In this document: positions 42,252-51,100 of the stretch, piece after piece | Position numbering within the stretch: the first letter of the stretch is position 1 | How the letters are laid out: each line of letters starts with the position of its first letter | Source of the DNA: Chitinophagaceae bacterium | GTDB lineage: Bacteria; Bacteroidota; Bacteroidia; Chitinophagales; Chitinophagaceae | Direction: 5' to 3' | NCBI GenBank assembly: GCA_947454155.1 | Contig: CANGIT010000012.1 | Span: 55,674 to 119,673 of the forward strand | Length of the DNA stretch: 64,000 bases | The notes under the pieces: generated by a model | The model's database searches: none | Seen by the model: only the letters and a program-made list of their open reading frames with translations | Told to the model about the DNA's origin: nothing | Made by a program: the position numbers and the translations under genes

Positions 42252-44027
42252 TTATGCGGGCATGAAGAAATGCAGGATAAAGTAGAACAGTCCGGCCAGC
42301 AAAGCACTGATAGGAATGGTCAAAATCCAGGCCCAGAGCAGATTGATGGTAACACCCCATCGCACAGCCGACAAACGTTTGGTAGCACCCACCCCGATGA
42401 TGGAACCAGTGATGGTGTGTGTGGTGCTCACTGGTATTCCCATCTGTTCTGTGAGGAACAGGGTAGTGGCTCCTGCAGTTTCGGCACAAACACCTTCCAG
42501 CGGACTCACTTTGGTGATTTTTGTGCCCATGGTTTTTACAATTTTCCAGCCACCGCTGAGTGTACCCAATCCAATGGCAGCGTAACAAGCCAAAGGCACC
42601 CATGAATTGTCTTTCAAAGCGGTAGAAACATCCACACTGTTGCCATTGGCCACCAAGGCGGCAGCAATGATACCCATTACTTTCTGCGCATCGTTGCCAC
42701 CATGCCCAATACTGAAAGCTGCAGAAGATAGCAACTGAAGACGCTTGAACATGTTACCTGTTTTAGCAGCACTGGGTTCACGAAGTTTTTCATTGATGAT
42801 GAAAGCGATGATGAACAGCATCAAAATGCCAATCAAAGCCCAGCGGATGACCGTATTATCGGCTTTCTTCATCTCTTTGGTCAGGTCGGATTTTACATCC
42901 ACTTTAATTTTTTCCTTAAAGATGTTCAGTTTATCCATTCCAACGGAATAGCCTAAGCCAATCATCTTGCCCACCATCACATTGGCCATGCTGTCATATC
43001 CCCAGGTAAATAACTTTTTGCTCAAAGGTTTGGTACTGTCGTATACCTTTTGTGCCAATTCGTAGGCAATGGCTTCGTTAGGGCCTTTTTCGCAGATTAC
43101 ATTTTTCCTGTCCACTTCCAGGTAAAGCGCCAGCTTATCGCCCACTTTTGAAATTTCAATATCCTTGGTATCCACACTGTCAACAATCTCTTGCGCCACA
43201 AATTCTGGGCCCTTGGATTCATATCCGGATGTGTAAAGGGCTATTTTCTTGAGGCAGGCATTCGACTTGTCTAGTTTATGTTGCTGGTCGGCGATTTTAT
43301 CTTCCAGACCTGCAATTTTTTTGAGGGTTGCCGAATCCTTAAGGCCTTTTGCTTTCAAGGCATCTGCTTCAAGCGTAAGTTTTTCAACTTCGTGTGAGTA
43401 TTTGTCTACTTTGAAATACTTGGAAATGTTTTCATTGATCTTATCGGTTTGAAAGTCCTGAAACTTAAACCATATGGCCAAACAACAGAGAATAAGAATA
43501 CCTGTTTTCACCCAGGTATTTCTGGAGATGGTCACCATGGTGAAGAACATGGAAATCAACATGCCAATCAAAGGCGCCAGAAAAATAAACAATATGGTTT
43601 TACCGATTTTAGAGCTGTCGATGATGGTTTGCAATGCGGGCACATCTTGTCCTTTGCTGTAGGCGGTAATGATAGCGTGAGTAATGGCGGCTCCACCAAA
43701 TCCCCCAATCAGTGTATGCGAAGATGAAGAGGGAATGCCCCACCACCAGGTCATCAGATTCCAAACAATAGCAGCAATCAGGCCGGAAAGAATCACACTT
43801 AAAGTGATGTATTCCTTGAAAACCGTTTTTCCAATCGTGTTGGCCACCGCATGATCTTTGAAAATCATGAAAGCCACAAAATTGAAAAATGCAGCCCAAA
43901 GCACCGCCTGAAAAGGGGTGAGCACTTTGGTGGATACGATAGTGGCGATTGAGTTAGCGGCATCATGAAATCCGTTGATGTAATCGAAAATCAATGCCAG
44001 CAGTATGATAACAATCAGAAATGTCAT
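42252..44027 (-). CDS. PiT-family phosphate transporter with large cytoplasmic insert
   Basis: Inner-membrane Na+ or H+/phosphate (or metal-phosphate) symporter, 591 residues. The two PiT signatures are present: GFHDAANS at 19-26 and GHGGNDAQK near 440. Residues about 188-391 are an insert between helix blocks, with a coiled coil (HEVEKLTLEADALKAKGLK) and SMANVMVGKMIGLGY; bacterial PiT are typically 330-520 residues without it. Follows the DUF47 gene by 44 bp in one transcript, a widespread PhoU-like/PiT pairing. Confidence 0.92.
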   Translation of the reverse strand: MTFLIVIILLALIFDYINGFHDAANSIATIVSTKVLTPFQAVLWAAFFNFVAFMIFKDHAVANTIGKTVFKEYITLSVILSGLIAAIVWNLMTWWWGIPSSSSHTLIGGFGGAAITHAIITAYSKGQDVPALQTIIDSSKIGKTILFIFLAPLIGMLISMFFTMVTISRNTWVKTGILILCCLAIWFKFQDFQTDKINENISKYFKVDKYSHEVEKLTLEADALKAKGLKDSATLKKIAGLEDKIADQQHKLDKSNACLKKIALYTSGYESKGPEFVAQEIVDSVDTKDIEISKVGDKLALYLEVDRKNVICEKGPNEAIAYELAQKVYDSTKPLSKKLFTWGYDSMANVMVGKMIGLGYSVGMDKLNIFKEKIKVDVKSDLTKEMKKADNTVIRWALIGILMLFIIAFIINEKLREPSAAKTGNMFKRLQLLSSAAFSIGHGGNDAQKVMGIIAAALVANGNSVDVSTALKDNSWVPLACYAAIGLGTLSGGWKIVKTMGTKITKVSPLEGVCAETAGATTLFLTEQMGIPVSTTHTITGSIIGVGATKRLSAVRWGVTINLLWAWILTIPISALLAGLFYFILHFFMPA

Positions 44028-44071
44028 AACAGTATAAGTCTTGGTGAGTCAATGCAATTCAGTGAAAAATC

Positions 44072-44719
44072 CTATGCATATTTTATAATGATGGATTCAA
44101 TCACATTGGCAGCATCCTCACATTTGTCGGTGACCACTTCCATAATCTGGTAGATTTCTCTTTTCTTGATCACTTCTTTGGCATCGGGTTCAGTGGCAAA
44201 CAGTCTTTCGATGCTCATATCGAAAATATCATCGCCCTGGTTTTCGATGCTGTTGATGGCCACCAGCGCGTCGGTGATCTGGCGCATGTTTTTCATGTTG
44301 CGCAGCTCCGTAACGGCTTTGTGTACCTGTGTACAACCCTGATGGATGAGCTCGGCCATCTTTTGAATGCCGATGTCGGTAGGATCTACACGATAGAAAT
44401 TGATTTTTTTGGCGCAGCTGTACATATAGTCAGCGATATCATCAAGTGATGTGGCCAGATAATGTATATCCTCGCGGTCGAATGGGGTAATGAAGTTGCG
44501 ACCCAGCTCTGTAAAAATCTGATGGGTGTAATCGTCATTGATATGCTCAAAATCCTCCACTTCTTTGATGAGTTTCGCCCTTTTTTCGTAATCAGGCTCG
44601 TTAACCACTTCTTTCAGTTTGATACTCATTTTTACCAGCAATTCAGAAACGTTTTCAAATAACTGATAAAACACCCTGTCTTTGGGCAAGAAGATTTTAA
44701 GGAATGTGTTTAGTCCCAT
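44072..44719 (-). CDS. DUF47 (PhoU-like) partner of the PiT transporter
   Basis: 215-residue all-helical protein of the DUF47/PhoU-like family, thought to regulate the neighbouring PiT transporter. Typical segments: KDRVFYQLFENVSELL, HINDDYTHQIFTELGRNFITP and TSLDDIADYMYSCAKKI, then KREIYQIMEVVTDKCEDAAN. The ATG at 44719 (MGLNTFLKIFLPKD) is chosen; the longer frame to 44755 runs through the promoter box. Confidence 0.92.
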   Translation of the reverse strand: MGLNTFLKIFLPKDRVFYQLFENVSELLVKMSIKLKEVVNEPDYEKRAKLIKEVEDFEHINDDYTHQIFTELGRNFITPFDREDIHYLATSLDDIADYMYSCAKKINFYRVDPTDIGIQKMAELIHQGCTQVHKAVTELRNMKNMRQITDALVAINSIENQGDDIFDMSIERLFATEPDAKEVIKKREIYQIMEVVTDKCEDAANVIESIIIKYA

Positions 44720-44737
44720 TGTGCAGATTTTAGCCGA

Positions 44738-44745
44738 CAAAAATA
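44738..44745 (-). promoter_or_regulatory. -7 box of the DUF47-PiT operon
   Basis: Minus-strand TATTTTTG, exact consensus, 18 bp before the DUF47 start; an ATTG about 22 bp further upstream may be the -33 element. Confidence 0.6.
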
Positions 44746-44781
44746 GAAATATCAATTACATATAGTTCAATACAAGTTTTG

Positions 44782-44809
44782 GTAACAATTACTTAATATT
44801 AAGATAATG
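44782..44809. promoter_or_regulatory. PHO-box-like run of three hexamers (11-bp period)
   Basis: GTAACA (44782), TTAATA (44793) and ATAATG (44804) begin exactly 11 bp apart in the divergent region between the DUF47-PiT operon and the TonB receptor. It is read in the plus direction. Weaker than the runs at 44874 and 48021. Confidence 0.4.
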
Positions 44810-44873
44810 TAAAAAAAACGCCATTTTCAATTTATTGCTGTAAAACTTCCAATAAACACATCTCCGGCATCGC

Positions 44874-44912
44874 TTAATGATTATGTAACAATCAGGTAAC
44901 ATTAATTTAAGC
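44874..44912 (+). promoter_or_regulatory. PHO-box-like run of four hexamers (11-bp period)
   Basis: TTAATG (44874), GTAACA (44885), GTAACA (44896), TTAAGC (44907): four TTAACA-like hexamers with 5-bp spacers, exact 11-bp steps. Same geometry as Bacillus PhoP boxes and the cyanobacterial Pho box. The last unit begins 26 bp before the -7 box of the TonB receptor gene. Confidence 0.55.
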
Positions 44913-44932
44913 CCACTTGGCCAAACCTTTGA

Positions 44933-44940
44933 TTCTTTTG
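44933..44940 (+). promoter_or_regulatory. -7 box of the first TonB receptor
   Basis: TTCTTTTG, one mismatch from TAnnTTTG, 16 bp before the ATG at 44957. Confidence 0.45.
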
Positions 44941-44956
44941 CATTTCAATTTTTATT

Positions 44957-47839
44957 ATGCTTAAGAAATTAAAATTTACCATTCAACTCTTCACCCTGTT
45001 ATTGACTGCCAATGCTATTTTGGCCCAAACCGGAAAAATCACTGGAAAGGTGGTGAGCAGCAAAACAGGTGAAAGTCTCATCAGAGCCACTGTAACCATC
45101 GATAAAAAAGCTAAAACAGTACAATCTGACCAAAATGGCTATTTCTCTTTTTCCAATATTGAAAAAGGCGCCCACAGCATTACCTGCAGTTTTATCAATT
45201 ACAGTACAAAAACCATTGAGGTAGAGCTCAAAGCCGGCGAGGTGGTCAATGTGGATATGATCCTGGATTTGGCAGGGGATATGGCTGGTGTTGTTGTAAA
45301 AGGCTCAGGCAGTCTGGCTAAACCAAAAGAAACTGTAAGTTCTCTTTTACTGGCTCAAAAAAACAGTGCCAGCGTGAGTGATGGGATCTCTGCAGAAACG
45401 ATCAGAAGAACTCCGGATAAGAATACCGGTGAAATATTAAAGCGTGTAAGTGGCGCCAGCTTGCAGGAAGATAAATTTGCGGTTGTTCGTGGTTTGAACG
45501 ACAGATATAATGCCGCATACATCAACGGTGCCCCGCTGCCCAGTTCGGAGAGTGACAGAAAAGCTTTCGCTTTCGACATCTTTCCATCCAACATGCTCGA
45601 CAATCTGATCATATTTAAAACAGCCACCCCGGATATGCCGGGTGAATTTGCGGGAGGCCAAATTGTGATCAATACCAAAGGCATTCCTGCAGAAAATTTC
45701 CAATCCATTTCCTTGGGCATGGGCTTCAATACCATCGCTACTTTTCAAAATCAGAAATATTATGATGGTGGTCAATGGGATTTCTTAGGGATAGACAACA
45801 CCAGAGCATTGCCTTCGACTTTTCCTTCCATCAAAACATTCAAGGGGCTTAGTATTGCAGACAGAAACAAATACGCATCATCATTTCAGCCGAAAAACTG
45901 GGCGTTACAAAATGCCAACGCCGCTCCGAATACCAGTTTTCAATACATTCTTGGAAAGAATTTTCAAAGAAAGGAAAAAGATTTTTTAGGCTTGTTGTTT
46001 TCTGTCTCTTACAACAAAACACTGACGAAGAATACCGGCGACAGAGTGTTTTATGCTCCAGAATATGATAATGCCGCTCAGCGTGTATACCAGGAAGAAA
46101 CCTTCAATACACAAACACTGTTTGGTTTGATTGGCAACCTGTCTTATAAAATCAATAACAACAATAGCATCTCTTTCAAAAATCTCTACAGCATCAATGC
46201 CGATGATAAAGTCATCACCAGAAGCGGAAAAGACGACATCATCAATGAGCCGGATCGTTACACAAAATCTTATGCCTTATGGTTTACCAGCAATAAAATC
46301 TTCACCAGTCAGCTGATTGGCGAACATTATTTGGCCGGTCCCAAAATTAAATTAAACTGGGTGGCTTCATATGCAGATATCAAAAGAGATGTGCCTGCTC
46401 TTAGAAGAATGACTTACGACAGCTCTGCTGGCGCTGCCGGATATACCGCCAAATTGTTTGATATCAATCCGGTGGATAATGACAATACCGCAGGCTTGAC
46501 ATTTTATTCCACCAACAGGGAAAAAGTGAATCATGCTAAAATTGATTTGTCGAGAACTTTTAAGTTCAATAAGAATTTTCAATCCATCTTTAAAATCGGG
46601 GGATATTATCAAAAAAGAAATCGTGAATTCAATCCTCGCTTGCTGGCCTTCTGCAACTTCAACTCTTCTCGTTTTGATATGAATATCTTATCTCAATCTC
46701 CAGATGTCATCTTCAATCAAAGCAACATAGGTTATTTGGCCAACATGAAAACAGGATTGACGTTAAAAGACATCACAGAGATTCGCGATCTGTATACTGC
46801 AGGTACAGAATTGTACAGTTATTATGCTATGACAGACCAGCGCATTGGAAAATACCTTCGCCTCATCTATGGTGCTAGAGTAGAAGATTTCCATCAAACA
46901 TTAAATGCTGAATTCAATCAGTTTACTCCTGTAAGGGTAAATACCAGAAAGACTGATGTGCTGCCTTCTGCCAATGCGGTTATCTCACTCAACAATAAGC
47001 AAAACATAAGACTGGGCTATTCCAAAACACTCAATCGTCCCGAGTTCAGAGAGCTTGCTCCGTTCTTGTTCCGTGATTATACCATCAAATATTCAGTATT
47101 TGGCGATACCACTTTGAGAAGAGCTTCCATTGACAACTATGATGTCAGATATGAATTTTATCCTGGGAAAGCACAATTGATTTCCGTGTCAGGGTTTTAT
47201 AAAAAATTCACCGATCCCATCGAGTTGATTTCTGTAAGCAATCAGGAAAAGACATTGTCTTACCGGAATACACCTTCATCAACCATTCTGGGTGGAGAAT
47301 TGGAGATCAGAACTTTACTGGGCAGTTTCTGGAGTTCACCTTCTTCCAAAACCATTTGGAACAAGCTTACCTTATTTGGCAATCTTACTTTGATAAAATC
47401 CAAGGTAGACTTGAAGGTGACAGATACCACCAATTACTATTATAAAAAAGGCAGGGTGATGCAAGGACAGTCACCTTATGTGATCAACGCGGGCATCACT
47501 TATCAGGATGATGAAAAAAATGTTTCTTCTACCTTATCCTTCAACAGATATGGACAAAGGATTTTCCTGGCGAGCAATGGCGATGCTTTGCAGAATGGAG
47601 AACTGATAGAACCTAATCTTTGGGAAAACGGAAGGACACAGCTTGATTTCCAAATTACCAAAGGATTTACCAAACAGCACATGGAGCTCAAGTTGAATGT
47701 GAAAGATATTTTGGCACAGAAGCTCTTGTTTTTTGAAGACACTAACGACAATAAAAAATATGATAAGTCAACAGATGCGTTAAGGTCTTCTCAAACTTTT
47801 GGCAGAGTGATATCTCTTACATTCTCGTATAAGTTTTAG
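44957..47839 (+). CDS. TonB-dependent receptor with carboxypeptidase-regulatory domain
   Basis: Outer-membrane active transporter, 960 residues. Signal peptide to about residue 24 (ANAILA), CarboxypepD_reg-like domain at about 25-110 (GKITGKVVSSKTGESLIRAT), plug at about 125-245 (ILKRVSGASLQEDKFAVVRG; AFDIFPSNMLDNLIIFKTAT; PGEFAGGQIVINTK), and a 22-strand-type barrel to the terminal aromatic SYKF. No SusD partner follows. Substrate is not evident; the PHO-like operator, the PiT operon on one side and the duplicated secreted protein on the other suggest a phosphorus compound (inference). Confidence 0.9.
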   Translation: MLKKLKFTIQLFTLLLTANAILAQTGKITGKVVSSKTGESLIRATVTIDKKAKTVQSDQNGYFSFSNIEKGAHSITCSFINYSTKTIEVELKAGEVVNVDMILDLAGDMAGVVVKGSGSLAKPKETVSSLLLAQKNSASVSDGISAETIRRTPDKNTGEILKRVSGASLQEDKFAVVRGLNDRYNAAYINGAPLPSSESDRKAFAFDIFPSNMLDNLIIFKTATPDMPGEFAGGQIVINTKGIPAENFQSISLGMGFNTIATFQNQKYYDGGQWDFLGIDNTRALPSTFPSIKTFKGLSIADRNKYASSFQPKNWALQNANAAPNTSFQYILGKNFQRKEKDFLGLLFSVSYNKTLTKNTGDRVFYAPEYDNAAQRVYQEETFNTQTLFGLIGNLSYKINNNNSISFKNLYSINADDKVITRSGKDDIINEPDRYTKSYALWFTSNKIFTSQLIGEHYLAGPKIKLNWVASYADIKRDVPALRRMTYDSSAGAAGYTAKLFDINPVDNDNTAGLTFYSTNREKVNHAKIDLSRTFKFNKNFQSIFKIGGYYQKRNREFNPRLLAFCNFNSSRFDMNILSQSPDVIFNQSNIGYLANMKTGLTLKDITEIRDLYTAGTELYSYYAMTDQRIGKYLRLIYGARVEDFHQTLNAEFNQFTPVRVNTRKTDVLPSANAVISLNNKQNIRLGYSKTLNRPEFRELAPFLFRDYTIKYSVFGDTTLRRASIDNYDVRYEFYPGKAQLISVSGFYKKFTDPIELISVSNQEKTLSYRNTPSSTILGGELEIRTLLGSFWSSPSSKTIWNKLTLFGNLTLIKSKVDLKVTDTTNYYYKKGRVMQGQSPYVINAGITYQDDEKNVSSTLSFNRYGQRIFLASNGDALQNGELIEPNLWENGRTQLDFQITKGFTKQHMELKLNVKDILAQKLLFFEDTNDNKKYDKSTDALRSSQTFGRVISLTFSYKF

Positions 47840-47918
47840 TCTTTTCAATTTTACCGTTACACATGATCTGGATCTTCAAATGAAAAAAGAAACTGATAAC
47901 GTTTTCTTTAACTAATTG

Positions 47919-47983
47919 ACACCCACCTTGGATTGAAGCCTGATAGAAATATTAGACGGATTTTTTGGTGGGTGTTGATTTTA
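47919..47983. other. Long-range hairpin between the TonB receptor and the T9SS protein
   Basis: Perfect 9-bp inverted repeat ACACCCACC / GGTGGGTGT (47919-47927 and 47967-47975) with a 39-nt loop, followed by TGATTTT. It could be the receptor's terminator or an RNA structure; the long loop and short T-run make it a weak terminator. Confidence 0.4.
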
Positions 47984-48020
47984 TTGCAACCTAACTGTCT
48001 TATTATTTCATTACGAGTCT

Positions 48021-48059
48021 ATAACTTCTGCATAACATTTACATAATCTTTTGTTAACC
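48021..48059 (+). promoter_or_regulatory. PHO-box-like run of four hexamers (11-bp period)
   Basis: ATAACT (48021), ATAACA (48032), ATAATC (48043), TTAACC (48054), all in exact 11-bp register; a degenerate fifth (CGAACG) follows at 48064. The fourth begins 37 bp before the -7 box, i.e. one repeat step further than in front of the TonB receptor. Confidence 0.55.
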
Positions 48060-48090
48060 ATTTCGAACGATTCTCTTAATATTCGGTTTT

Positions 48091-48098
48091 GATTTTTG
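48091..48098 (+). promoter_or_regulatory. -7 box of the T9SS cargo gene
   Basis: GATTTTTG, one mismatch from TAnnTTTG, 32 bp before the ATG at 48131. Confidence 0.4.
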
Positions 48099-48130
48099 CA
48101 CTGCCATATTTAAAAACGGCGTAAATAATC

Positions 48131-51100
48131 ATGAAAAAATTTTATTCACTCCTTGCGTTGCTGATCGTTTCGATAACGATTCATGCGCAAAACCCCTTCT
48201 TTGAAGTGGTCAACTACAGGGGTGCGTTTGCACCTGCACCAACCACACCGTGGACGGATGGTTGGACCAATTGGGATCCGCAAAACACTGTTTATGGAGC
48301 CCCAACGGTAACCGTAACCACAGCGATTACCACCAACACTACCTGGACCAGTAACAATGTGTATCTGATTCAAGGTTTGATTTATGTAAAAAACGGCGCT
48401 ACATTAACCATTCAGCCTGGTACTGTAATCAGAGGTGATGTTAGTGTGCCCAACTCTTCACTTGTCATTACAAAAGGTTCTAAAATAAATGCGGTGGGTA
48501 CGGCTTCTAGTCCTATCGTTTTCACTTCCAGCAATGCCGAAGGCGCAAGAGCCAAAGGCGATTGGGGTGGTATCATCATTCTTGGTAAATCTACCGTAAA
48601 TAAAGTAGGTGGCGTAGGTAATATCGAAGGTATTGCCACTTCTGCCGATACTGAATATGGTGGCGGTACATCTCCAGATGATAACGATAACTCCGGCAAC
48701 TTGAAATATGTTCGTATCGAATATGGCGGATATATTTTTGCTACAGACCAGGAAATCAATGGTTTGACCATGGGCGGTGTAGGTAGAAATACCATCATCG
48801 ATTATGTACAATGTTCTTATATCAACGATGATGCTTTCGAATGGTTTGGTGGTACAGTCAATGCATCTCACCTTGTTGCCTACAAATGTTTGGATGATAA
48901 TTTTGATACCGACAATGGTTTCAGCGGATCAGTTCAGTTTTGCTTAGGTATACGTGATGCCAATATTTCTGATCAATCTGCTTCTTCAACTTCAGAAGGT
49001 TTTGAGTCTGATAACGATGCTACAGGTTCTACCAACACACCTCAAACTACTTGTGTATTTTCAAACGTTACCGATATCTCTGGTTTCCTTGGAACTGTAA
49101 CCAATCCTTATGCTTCTACTTTCAAATTCAGAAGAGGTGCACGTCTCCGTAGAAATTCAGGTATCAAAATCCTGAACAGTATCATGATGGATGCTCCTTA
49201 TGGCGTATTCATTGATGGTGCAGCTTGTCGTGCAAATTTGCAATCTGGAATTACTGTTTTCAAAAACAACATCGTTGCCGGTAATATTCAGGCTGTAGAT
49301 CCAACTACAACCGGTTATGCTACTGTTCGCGACTCTTTGTTCAGTGCAACCAAATTTAAAAACGATTCCATTGTTTCTACTACAGGAATTTTAGTAAATC
49401 CATATGATATAGCTGCTCCAGATTTTCGTCCAGAAGTAGGTTCTGCTGCTTTGTCAAATGTGAATTTCACTGATGCTGCTTTCAATGGCCGTAAAATCGT
49501 CATCACGGCTGCTTCTTTCATTAGAGAAGTTTCTTACCGTGGTGCTTTTGCTCCTGCTCCTTCCGTAATGTGGACAGATGGCTGGACCAACTGGGATCCT
49601 AACAGTACAGTATATCCTACACCTACAGTAACTGTAACAGGTACCATCACTTCTAACACTACATGGACAGCTTCTAATACTTATCTGATTTCTGGATTGG
49701 TATATGTGGCTTCAGGTGTTACTTTGACCATTGAGCCAGGAACTGTTATCCGTGGTGACAATTCAGTAGCTAATTCATCTTTGGTCATCACCAAAAATGC
49801 GAAGTTGAATGCTGTGGGTACAGTCGACAATCCTATCGTTTTCACTTCAAGCAAAGATGCTGGTTCTCGTAACGTAGGCGATTGGGGTGGTATCATTCTT
49901 TTGGGTCGTGCTTCCTATAATGGTGTTGGCGGTGTAAGCAATATCGAAGGTATTGCAGCTTCTACCAATACTGAGTTTGGTGGTGGTGCCACGCCAAATG
50001 ATAACGACAATTCTGGTTCATTGAAATATGTTCGTATCGAATTTGGTGGTTACATTTTTGCTACAGATAAAGAAATCAATGGTTTGACCATGGGTGCTGT
50101 TGGACGTGGTACAACGATTGATTATGTACAATGCTCTTTCATCAATGATGATGCTTTCGAATGGTTTGGTGGTACTGTAAATGCATCGCATCTTGTTGCT
50201 TACAGATGTTTGGATGACAACTTTGATACTGATAATGGTTTCAGTGGTTCAGTTCAATTCTGTTTGGGAGTTCGTGATCCAAATATTTCTGATCAATCTG
50301 CATCTTCTACTTCAGAAGGTTTTGAATCAGATAATGACGCAGCTGGTTCTACCAACATGCCACAAACAAAAGCTTTGTTCAGCAACATTACCGATATTTC
50401 TGGTTTCAGAGGTACTGTACAATCTTCATGGGCTTCTACATTCAAATTCAGAAGAGGTGCACGTATCCGCAGAAACTCTGGACTTAGAATTTTCAATAGC
50501 ATTTTGATGGATGCTCCTTATGGTGTATTCATTGATGGTACTGCTTGCCGTGCCAATCTGCAATCAGGGATCACTAAATTCAAAAACAATCTGGTAGCCG
50601 GATGTCTTTATGCTACAGAACCAGGAACACTGGCTGCTGTAAAAGATTCATTGTTCGGAACCGGAACTGGTTTGTTCAAAAACGATTCTTTGGCTACCAC
50701 TGCCAATGTATTGGTAAGCCCTTACAATTTTACTGCTCCTGACTATCGTCCTGGTACAAGTCCATTGGTAACCACAGGTGCGGCTTTCACTGATTCAGCT
50801 TTCAATGGTTTGATTGCTCCTTGTGATGAAGTGAACACACCAGGTGCTATGACAGGTGCTAAAAACATCTACGGTTGTACAGGTGCTTTGTTGACTCAAA
50901 CCTATAGCATTCCTGCTATCGTAAATGCTACTAATTACTACTGGACAGTACCTGCTGGTTGCACTATTGTTTCTGGTCAGGGTACAAGAACCATCACTGT
51001 TACATTTGCCACTACTTATGTATCTGGTGGTGTAATATCTGTTGTGGGTAAAAACGATTGTGGAAACAGCTCAGTAGCCGCAACCAAAACTATTTATAAA

